The position numbers and the translations under genes are program-made. Below the pieces are notes generated by a model. That model made no database searches. It was not told where the DNA came from and was given only the letters and a program-made list of their open reading frames with translations. A DNA stretch of 11,908 nt from Syntrophaceae bacterium UBA5619 (GTDB lineage Bacteria; Desulfobacterota; Syntrophia; Syntrophales; UBA5619). Location of the stretch: NCBI GenBank assembly GCA_002424545.1, contig DIKL01000117.1:1-11908 (forward strand), given 5' to 3'. This document shows, one piece after another, positions 7,431 through 11,908 of the stretch (positions are counted from its first letter, which is position 1; each line of letters begins with the position of its first letter).

Positions 7431-7573
7431 GGATCTTTACTACCATATAAAGCGAACTCCGCTACGATCTTGAGCAGCTCGAATGGGTTTTGCAGACGGT
7501 GGATTTCATCTCCCAAGCCTTGCTTTTCTTTTCTACCCAGAATGTTCTTTTCTTCATGCGAATACGGTTGCAT
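7427..7573 (-). CDS. Possible small ORF (48 residues) between the two TA modules
   Basis: The minus strand reads MQPYSHEEKNILGRKEKQGL at the start and ends NPFELLKIVAEFALYGSKDP, a charged, helix-prone composition with natural-looking codon use. A TAG stop lies three codons upstream of the ATG, so the ORF cannot extend. No good Shine-Dalgarno is seen, and the ATG sits inside the 27-base palindrome at 7567-7593. It could be a small regulator, a gene scrap or chance. I do not recognise a family. Confidence 0.3.
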   Translation of the reverse strand: MQPYSHEEKNILGRKEKQGLGDEIHRLQNPFELLKIVAEFALYGSKDP

Positions 7574-7593
7574 ATGGTGACACTATCTGCAAC
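7567..7593. promoter_or_regulatory. 27-base near-perfect palindrome (candidate operator)
   Basis: The arms GTTGCATAT (7567-7575) and ATCTGCAAC (7585-7593) pair at 8 of 9 positions, and the middle GGTGACACT adds a GTG/CAC core, so 11 of 13 positions are symmetric around 7580. The size and odd centre fit a dimeric regulator site. It lies 89 bases before higB and overlaps the ATG of the small minus-strand ORF. Which protein binds is unknown. Confidence 0.5.
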
Positions 7594-7657
7594 GTGAAAA
7601 TCTATTGTGGCAAATTTCTATTGTCTGGGTGAGGCTCCAAAAAGGATTGGACAGATT

Positions 7658-7673
7658 ATAACAAGCATGTTAT
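7658..7673. promoter_or_regulatory. Perfect inverted repeat just upstream of higB, candidate HigA operator
   Basis: ATAACA (7658-7663) and TGTTAT (7668-7673) are exact reverse complements with a 4-base spacer. A possible -10 TATAAC overlaps at 7657-7662, though no good -35 is found upstream. The repeat ends 8 bases before the higB ATG, a place where HigA-type antitoxins commonly bind. The role is inferred. Confidence 0.45.
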
Positions 7674-7681
7674 GAGTCCCC

Positions 7682-8011
7682 ATGACTTACACCATGGAAT
7701 ATTTCAACGAGGCCGTTCGGGTTGAAATCGATCTGTGGCCTCCAGGTTTGCTGGCACGTTATCGTGCCTTGACGATCAGAATGGTGGAACATGGTCCGAA
7801 TCTGGGTATGCCTCATACCCGTGCAATGGGTGAGGGACTGTTCGAGATTCGTGTTAAGGGGAAAGAAGGTATTGGGCGGGCCTTCTACTGCAATTTGTAC
7901 GGTCGTCATATTGTTATTTTACACGGCTTTGTCAAGAAAGCCGATCAAACCCCGAAGAGGGAGATTGCCCTTGCGAGAAAACGAATGAAGGAGGCAATGT
8001 ATCATGGCTGA
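7682..8011 (+). CDS. higB: HigB-like (RelE/ParE superfamily, Gp49-type) toxin
   Basis: The 109-residue protein has the compact RelE-like pattern: an N-terminal helix pair, the GLFEIRVKGKEGIGRAFYC strand pair (about 52-70), IVILHGFVKKADQTPKREI (77-95), and a C-terminal helix of basic residues. The segment LFEIR...RAFY...ILHGF.KK..QTP..EI is the hallmark of Gp49/HigB toxins, ribosome-dependent mRNA endonucleases. It is followed by an XRE-type gene overlapping by 8 bases, the reversed toxin-first order typical of HigBA. A stop at 7670 blocks any upstream ATG, and only a weak GAG precedes the start. The strand is opposite to the glycan genes. Confidence 0.9.
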   Translation: MTYTMEYFNEAVRVEIDLWPPGLLARYRALTIRMVEHGPNLGMPHTRAMGEGLFEIRVKGKEGIGRAFYCNLYGRHIVILHGFVKKADQTPKREIALARKRMKEAMYHG

Positions 8012-8321
8012 CATCAAATACCGTCCCGTATCTTACGACCCGAAGGCGGCGCTGGAAAAGGATCTGCGAGATCCTGAATTTAAAACCGCATGGGAATCAA
8101 TTCAGGATGAATTTGCGGCTCTGGATGTTCTCCTGGAAGCTCGGCGAAAGGCGGGGCTTACTCAAGAGGACGTAGCGGCGCGCATGGGGGTATCGCAACC
8201 CGCGCTGGCGAGAGTGGAAGCGTCTCTTGGTTCCCACAAACATTCGCCCTCGTTTGCGACATTGCGAAAATATGCACAGGCATTGGGGTGTAAGCTGGAA
8301 ATCAAGTTCACACCGCAATAG
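8004..8321 (+). CDS. higA: HigA-like XRE-family antitoxin
   Basis: The 105-residue protein carries an XRE helix-turn-helix with LTQEDVAARMGVSQPALARVE (about residues 50-71), where GVSQPALARVE is the recognition helix region. The N-terminal ~40 residues (YDPKAALEKDLRDPEFKTAW) are an extension often seen in HigA partners of Gp49-type toxins. Its ATG lies within the last codons of the toxin (8-base overlap), so the pair is co-translated. It should neutralise the toxin and repress the operon, perhaps through the repeat at 7658-7673. Function is assigned from family and gene order. Confidence 0.9.
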   Translation: MADIKYRPVSYDPKAALEKDLRDPEFKTAWESIQDEFAALDVLLEARRKAGLTQEDVAARMGVSQPALARVEASLGSHKHSPSFATLRKYAQALGCKLEIKFTPQ

Positions 8322-8467
8322 ATAATCGTCAATCTCCGAATTATATTTTTTGCCCTCATGAGTGTCGTTCCGGTCGCACATTTCCTATTGCTCGTGAATT
8401 CTTTTCACCCATTCGGACAGACGGTGACATTCTACGAAAATCATCGACGGAGTTATGTCGTGTCGGA

Positions 8468-9313
8468 TTATTGTTCCGCTTTGACCACTAGGGACGGAGA
8501 CACGCGAACCGTTCGGAAACTAAACAAATAGATCATTTCGAAAACGGCATGCAGAATCGACAGAAATACAGGACTGGTATTCACCGATTTGCCCATGTCA
8601 GCCACAGGGAATGAATTTCTGACGGCAACTCTGGAGAATTCCGATTCATGCAGTGCGCGCGTCAGCGATCGCGCCGAAAAGAACAGTTCGTGATAGATTC
8701 CCAGCAGGTGCCGGATTCTTTTCAATTGCAGGAAGGTAGCCATTTCATAAAGGAGCATCCGCGATTTGCGATTAAGCACCCGGATGATCAGCACCCCCCC
8801 CGGAGTCAACAATGCATGAAGGCGCGACAGGACAGACATTGGCTCGCCGATGTGGTCAAGGACATTCCACATGGTGATGCAATCGAACCGAATTCCAAAC
8901 TGCTCGGCCTGTTCGATGCTGCCGCAAGCTGCGTTCACTCCGAGTATCTCCTGTGCCTTGCTGACATCACGTGTGCTTAGATCGACCCCACAGGTTTCCC
9001 ACCCCAACTTTGTCGCGTACGCCAGAAAATGGCCCATGCCGCAGCCAAAGTCCAACAGCCTTCCGGGAGTTGCCGGTGCAAAACGGCCGAAGTCGATCTT
9101 GTAGAGGAGGGATCTGCGATCGTGAAATGATTCCTTATGATAGGAATTGGTATAAAACTTTTCTTGTTCGTGCATGTCGCGGCGGGGCCATCGGATACCG
9201 GTATCACAATCATCGCATATAAGGCATTGGTTATCCTCGAAATATTTCGATTTCGAAAATGATGTGTTTCCGCAAATTGGACAGACCGGAGCGAGAACCC
9301 ATGGCTTGTTCAC
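8468..9313 (-). CDS. Class I SAM-dependent methyltransferase with N-terminal zinc-ribbon
   Basis: The 281-residue protein begins with CPIC (Cys11, Cys14) and CDDC (Cys33, Cys36), a small zinc-binding head. The Rossmann methyltransferase core shows LLDFGCGMGHFL (86-97, motif I), GVDLS (109-113), FDCITMWNVLDHIGEP (143-158) and a PGG turn (171-173). This matches the Methyltransf_23-like proteins common in glycan clusters, where they may methylate sugars or cap a chain. The start is GTG at 9313, preceded by a GGGGG run and overlapping the chimeric gene stop by 4 bases. It is convergent with higA. The acceptor is unknown. Confidence 0.88.
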   Translation of the reverse strand: MNKPWVLAPVCPICGNTSFSKSKYFEDNQCLICDDCDTGIRWPRRDMHEQEKFYTNSYHKESFHDRRSLLYKIDFGRFAPATPGRLLDFGCGMGHFLAYATKLGWETCGVDLSTRDVSKAQEILGVNAACGSIEQAEQFGIRFDCITMWNVLDHIGEPMSVLSRLHALLTPGGVLIIRVLNRKSRMLLYEMATFLQLKRIRHLLGIYHELFFSARSLTRALHESEFSRVAVRNSFPVADMGKSVNTSPVFLSILHAVFEMIYLFSFRTVRVSPSLVVKAEQ

Positions 9314-9807
9314 GACTGCGCCCCCTCAATGGCACCGTTGCGCGAAAGCAGGCGTTCCATCATGTCAACATTCTTGTCCCAGGAATAATTCTTTTCCACA
9401 AAAAAACGGCAACACAAGGAATCTCTTTGCCACTTGGCCGCATCCTGCCGATATTCAAGGTAGAATTCAATGATCTTTTCAGCAAGCGCTTCATGGGACG
9501 TATCCCGGAACAGGAATCTCGCGTCGAAAGCGCCCAGTATCTCCTTTGTACCGCCCACAGGTGTACCGAGCACGGGCGTTCCCGATGCCAGCGCTTCCAG
9601 CGGAATCACGCGACAATGCCGGTCCAAATATCGCATCTGTTCCTCGAACTTCTCGATTTGCAGATGTTTCCCGCCGTAGTTTCTGCTGCCGGGGCACTCC
9701 CTCTCTTCCGTGAAGCCGTGGTACATCAGAATACGGACGCTTCCCGAGGGCGCCAGATGGCGGAGCAGGGAACGGGAATCCTTCACAGGAAACACCCCTT
9801 CAAACAT
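9310..9807 (-). pseudogene. In-frame chimera: polysaccharide-deacetylase N-terminus fused to GT4 glycosyltransferase C-terminal tail
   Basis: The 165-residue ORF starts as a polysaccharide deacetylase: DSRSLLRHLAPSGSVRILMYHGF (10-32), then GGKH and FEEQMRYLDRHCRVIPLE. At about residues 69-76 it turns into the end of a GT4 enzyme: EALASGTPVLGTPVGGTKEI (71-90), FLFRDTS, AEKIIEFY, and FVEKNYSWDKNVDMMERLL. The deacetylase catalytic parts (TFDDG and later motifs) and nearly all of the GT4 domain are missing; only the second Glu of the E-x7-E motif survives (Glu71). The shared PLEALA-like sequence suggests a deletion at short homology, so it is probably non-functional, unless an assembly artefact. 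The ATG at 9807 overlaps the upstream GT4 stop by 8 bases; a GTG at 9786 with GAAGGGG 8 bases before it is an alternative, and arguably the native deacetylase start. Confidence 0.8.
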
Positions 9808-10972
9808 CCTCCCGCTGTGTTTCCAGGGCCATCCTCCAGTCCGCGCGGCGGAGTCCCCAGACGGAGGAACGGGCCGCCTCCCTGGCCGACTCGGCGATCC
9901 TCGCCGCAAGCCCGGGATTCTTGAGCAGTTTGAGCGCCGCCTGCGCCACCTCCGAGGGCGATTCCGCATCCCGCACCAGAAGCCCGTTGACCCCTTCGGC
10001 GACGGCGTCCGTGGCGCCGCACCCGCCGGCCGCGATGGCCGGAAGACCGGCGGCATTGGCCTCGAGATAAACGATCCCGAAGCCCTCGACGTCGCCCCTG
10101 CTTTCGATACGGCGGGACACCATGACGAACACATGGGCGATCCGATAATACGAGGGAAGATCGGAATCGGGGACCGAACCGCAGAATGTGACCCGGTCGG
10201 AGACGCCCGTCGTTTGCGAGAGGCGCCGCAGATTTTCCCGGTTCGGGCCGTCGCCCACGACCAGATAATGCACTTCAGGCACGTCCCGCGCGATGAGAGG
10301 CAGGGCGCGGATCACGGTGTCATGGCCTTTGCGGGCAACGAGGCGCCCCACGGTCAGGAGCACCTTCCTCCCTGCCAGCCCCTGACCGACCTCGCGCACG
10401 CGGTCCGGCAACGGGGCCTCCTCAAAGAATCGATCCTCCACACCGGGATGGACCACGACGGCCGCCGGCGCCCCGGGGTATTGTTCCTTGAGATAACCGG
10501 CCGTGTAATTGCTGCAGGCAACCATCAGACTGCTGTGCCGCATGATGGACAGCATGAGGCGCCGAAACGGCCGGAAGCGGGTGAACTCCATGACGTCCGC
10601 GCCGAAGAGATAGAGCACGTACCGGAGCCCGAAGACGGGCTTCAGGAGACGGCAGCAAAGCCCGGCGGAGAGGATCTGCCCGGCATGGATCTCGACGGGC
10701 CTGAAGACGAGGCATTGGCCCAGGAGCGCAAAAAAGAGCGATGCGACCCGGCCCAGCCGCGCGAATCCGGTCTCGCCCGAGGGAAGCCTGACAAAGCGCA
10801 CGTTGGAGAGACCGGACGAAGCGCAAAAGGCCCTGCAGGATTCGGGAAGCAGCAGGCGGTCGTTTTCCGGGTCCCGTTCCAGCCAGAGGTTCTTGAAATA
10901 GTTGGCCTGGCCTCCCAAGACGGGGGGAAAATCGCACGTCACGAAAAGCCTTCGTCCGTTCGGGTGTTTCAT
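9800..10972 (-). CDS. GT4 family (GT-B fold) glycosyltransferase
   Basis: This is a 390-residue glycosyltransferase that would add a sugar to a lipid-linked glycan in the cytoplasm. The N-terminal domain shows VTCDFPPVLGGQANYFKNLW (11-30) with the Gly-Gly loop and VACSNYTAGYL (151-161). The donor-binding domain shows VGRLVARKGHDTVIRALP (208-225), YLVVGDGPNRENL (236-248) and the E-x7-E motif VEGFGIVYLEANAAG (Glu296 and Glu304). I chose ATG 10972 because the upstream ATG at 11038 adds 22 residues that lie over the tail of the upstream scrap in another frame. The Shine-Dalgarno is weak. It starts 25 bases after the remnant GT stop, as in a former operon. Its sugar is unknown. Confidence 0.92.
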   Translation of the reverse strand: MKHPNGRRLFVTCDFPPVLGGQANYFKNLWLERDPENDRLLLPESCRAFCASSGLSNVRFVRLPSGETGFARLGRVASLFFALLGQCLVFRPVEIHAGQILSAGLCCRLLKPVFGLRYVLYLFGADVMEFTRFRPFRRLMLSIMRHSSLMVACSNYTAGYLKEQYPGAPAAVVVHPGVEDRFFEEAPLPDRVREVGQGLAGRKVLLTVGRLVARKGHDTVIRALPLIARDVPEVHYLVVGDGPNRENLRRLSQTTGVSDRVTFCGSVPDSDLPSYYRIAHVFVMVSRRIESRGDVEGFGIVYLEANAAGLPAIAAGGCGATDAVAEGVNGLLVRDAESPSEVAQAALKLLKNPGLAARIAESAREAARSSVWGLRRADWRMALETQREDV

Positions 10973-10997
10973 GTCGCTTTCGCCCTGGGATCGCCGT

Positions 10998-11063
10998 TCA
11001 ACGGCCCCTCTCCACGAGTTCCGCGATGTCCTCGACATGGCGTGCCCACCCCGCTCTTCCCCT
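10998..11063 (-). pseudogene. C-terminal scrap of a truncated upstream gene, probably a glycosyltransferase
   Basis: The minus strand reads PLRGRAGWARHVEDIAEL and VERGR then TGA at 10998-11000, the look of a GT4 C-terminal helix, with 25 bases to the next start. An in-frame TAG sits just before it (11070 side), and no coding continues upstream. A former operon partner therefore appears to have lost its body, with IS5-type sequence beside the break. The family call is from style only. Confidence 0.45.
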
Positions 11064-11091
11064 CAGAGGCTATTCCGTCGGGAAAAATACG

Positions 11092-11163
11092 GAAGGCGCC
11101 GATGCCTATCATCCTCTCTTGCTTCTGAAATGCTTGCTTTTGCAACAGTGGTTCCGACAATTG
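11092..11163 (+). mobile_element. IS5-type transposase remnant (N-terminal motif only)
   Basis: The plus strand reads EGADAYHPLLLLKCLLLQQW followed by FRQL. The block YHPLLLLKCLLLQQWF (11107-11154) matches the very conserved N-terminal segment of IS5-family transposases, which normally continues with SDPELE..IND. Here the expected sequence stops and the frame meets a TAG-region at 11206. No DDE catalytic part or clear terminal repeat is found nearby, so only a short scrap of the insertion sequence remains. Confidence 0.5.
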
Positions 11164-11320
11164 GCCTTCAATCTTTTCCGCGGAACAAAGGTGGTAAAGA
11201 CTGCGTAGGGAAGGGGGTGGTCTCATATGAGCTTCGGATAGCATCATCGGTATCTCTTCATCACCGTCCAGGGAGGAAAATATGAACTCATCGTGATGCA
11301 CATGGGATCCAAGGGCACAC

Positions 11321-11357
11321 GCTGAAGCCCCCTTCAGCATGGCTCCTCAATTTTTTT
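11321..11357 (+). terminator. Hairpin with delayed T-run (weak terminator or intron insertion site)
   Basis: GCTGAAG (11321-11327) and CTTCAGC (11332-11338) form a perfect 7-base stem with a CCCC loop. A run of seven T begins 12 bases later (11351-11357), which is far for a standard intrinsic terminator. Group IIC introns prefer to insert just after such hairpins, but no intron 5' end is visible here. Confidence 0.3.
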
Positions 11358-11469
11358 CAGTGAAAATCCATCCCTTACCAAAATCAACCGTTTTTCATAC
11401 CTCTCCGAACTATTACAATAAGTTACAACGACGACCTAAAAAAACTGTAGAAGAAAAGTCAAACCTCTC

Positions 11470-11544
11470 GAACCGCCTTGTACGGACCCGTATGCCCGGT
11501 GGTGTGGGAGGGCGAAGGCCGTGAGGCCTTCCCCTATCCCGATT
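11470..11544 (+). mobile_element. Group II intron 3' end: domains V and VI
   Basis: The stretch holds a domain V-like hairpin: ACCGCC (11472-11477) pairs with GGTGGT (11498-11503), and an inner TACG-GACC-CGTA stem-loop sits between with bulges. It carries a CGC triad, as in group IIC introns. GGTGTGGGAGGG follows, then a domain VI-like hairpin GAAGGCC (11514-11520), GTGA loop, GGCCTTC (11525-11531), and the ending CCCTATCCCGATT seen at bacterial group II intron 3' ends. No reverse transcriptase ORF, domain I or 5' GUGYG lies in the ~330 bases before it, so this is an orphan 3' fragment. Confidence 0.7.
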
Positions 11545-11645
11545 ATTACTCCGGCAATGAAACATGTAAATAAATTCTGTGAAATGCTTGTATTTCCTCA
11601 GAATGCCGGTGACTATTTGATATATTTAGTTGCCGGAATAATAAT
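11542..11645. repeat. 104-base element bounded by 16-base inverted repeats (MITE-like)
   Basis: ATTATTACTCCGGCAA (11542-11557) and TTGCCGGAATAATAAT (11630-11645) are reverse complements except at one base. The 72 bases between are AT-rich and contain no ORF. The left arm touches the 3' end of the intron fragment. It may be a miniature inverted-repeat element, the termini of a deleted IS, or a large stem-loop. I cannot see copies elsewhere in the window. Confidence 0.55.
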
Positions 11646-11749
11646 GATGGTTCGCGGCGGATAGGGCAGAACGGTGCAGCTGGAATGATAACCGATGAAG
11701 TACCGCAGGGATGGGAGCGAGCGCCTAAAGTACGGGATAGGGGCTTGCA
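11646..11749. other. Intergenic stretch with no recognisable gene
   Basis: This 104-base interval between the inverted-repeat element and the GT2 fragment has a short plus-strand ORF starting at 11685 that matches nothing I know and overlaps the GT2 end antisense. I see no promoter, RNA gene or repeat in it. Confidence 0.4.
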
Positions 11750-11905
11750 TCAGGTTCGGGATCCGTGTTTCAGGGATTGCTGTAGTTCCCACAACTTTAA
11801 ATGGTTGGCGACCACGGTGAAGGCGGTCAATAACGCATACAACAAACCGACAATTCCATCGCGATAACCCGCCTTGAGAAAATAATATTTAACCCAGATT
11901 TTCCA
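11750..11905 (-). pseudogene. C-terminal end of a GT2 family glycosyltransferase (partial or broken)
   Basis: The minus strand reads KYYFLKAGYRDGIVGLLYAL (about 11890-11830) and then LTAFTVVANHLKLWELQQ before TGA at 11750-11752. The pattern FLK.G..DG..GL.YALL.AF....K.LKLWE is the membrane-associated C-terminal tail of GT2 enzymes of the WaaE/KdtX type that add sugars to the LPS core. 51 residues are visible. The codon just before the tail at the window edge (11906-11908) is TAA in this frame, so either the gene is broken there or the sequence end is unreliable. Such enzymes normally run to about 250 residues or more. Confidence 0.65.
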
Positions 11906-11908
11906 TTA

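Noticed and set aside
7240..7473. Plus-strand ORFs at 7182-7412 and 7240-7473
   Set aside because: They cover the promoter and operator of the minus-strand TA operon, show no motifs and have no convincing ribosome-binding site.
7601..7625. Two copies of TCTATTGT spaced 9 bases apart
   Set aside because: Eight-base direct repeats are common in AT-rich DNA and nothing links them to a promoter or protein.
8322..8351. Possible terminator after higA (ATAAT/ATTAT with six T)
   Set aside because: The stem is five A-T pairs with a 13-base loop, too weak to call a terminator.
9710..11128. Plus-strand ORF of 472 residues, the longest reading frame near the right block
   Set aside because: It is antisense to the GT4 gene with its clear E-x7-E motif. 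The residues are mostly Gly, Arg, Pro and Asp without any family pattern.
1..11908. CRISPR array, tRNA or rRNA genes
   Set aside because: I saw no regularly spaced direct repeats, no cloverleaf-like sequence with tRNA boxes and no ribosomal RNA signature anywhere in the window.

Overview
The window is part of a Gram-negative surface-polysaccharide (O-antigen or exopolysaccharide) locus. Most genes lie on the minus strand and are GC-rich, and many neighbours overlap by 4 bases. The gene content (WecA-type initiating transferase, DegT aminotransferase, PIG-L and WbqC proteins, GT-B glycosyltransferases) would suit a Desulfobacterota/deltaproteobacterial or similar anaerobe. That taxonomic guess rests on style alone and is weak.

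Layout by position. (1) 1-6293, minus strand: a tight block read from right to left. It encodes a GT4 glycosyltransferase, an exported PHP-like protein with altered metal motifs, a WbqC-family protein, a PIG-L (LmbE) deacetylase, then after a 140-base gap a DegT/DnrJ aminotransferase and a polyprenyl-phosphate sugar-1-phosphate transferase that runs off the left edge. The last gene begins with GTG and lacks an in-window stop. (2) 6294-8321: a lower-GC island with two toxin-antitoxin modules pointing away from each other. One is an RHH antitoxin plus a PIN toxin carrying an inserted CxxC/CxxC zinc-ribbon (minus). The other is HigB/HigA (plus). Between them are about 530 bases with several strong inverted repeats that look like operators, and two tiny uncertain ORFs. 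(3) 8468-10972, minus strand: a second glycan block with a GT4 glycosyltransferase, a chimeric gene whose first half is a polysaccharide-deacetylase N-terminus and whose second half is the C-terminal tail of a different GT4 enzyme, and a zinc-ribbon SAM methyltransferase. (4) 10998-11908: a gene graveyard. It holds a C-terminal glycosyltransferase scrap, an IS5-type transposase scrap, a hairpin, the 3' end (domains V and VI) of a group II intron, a 104-base inverted-repeat element, and the C-terminal end of a GT2 glycosyltransferase.

How the parts fit (inference): the initiating transferase loads a sugar phosphate on undecaprenyl phosphate. The aminotransferase, and possibly PIG-L and WbqC, make or modify an amino sugar. 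The GT4/GT2 enzymes extend the glycan, and the methyltransferase decorates or caps it. The right-hand side has been repeatedly rearranged by mobile elements and deletion, and the TA island probably arrived by transfer. The most notable signals are the in-frame deacetylase/GT4 chimera, the PHP-like protein with lost histidines and mid-domain membrane helices, the zinc-ribbon PIN toxin, and the palindromes of the TA island.
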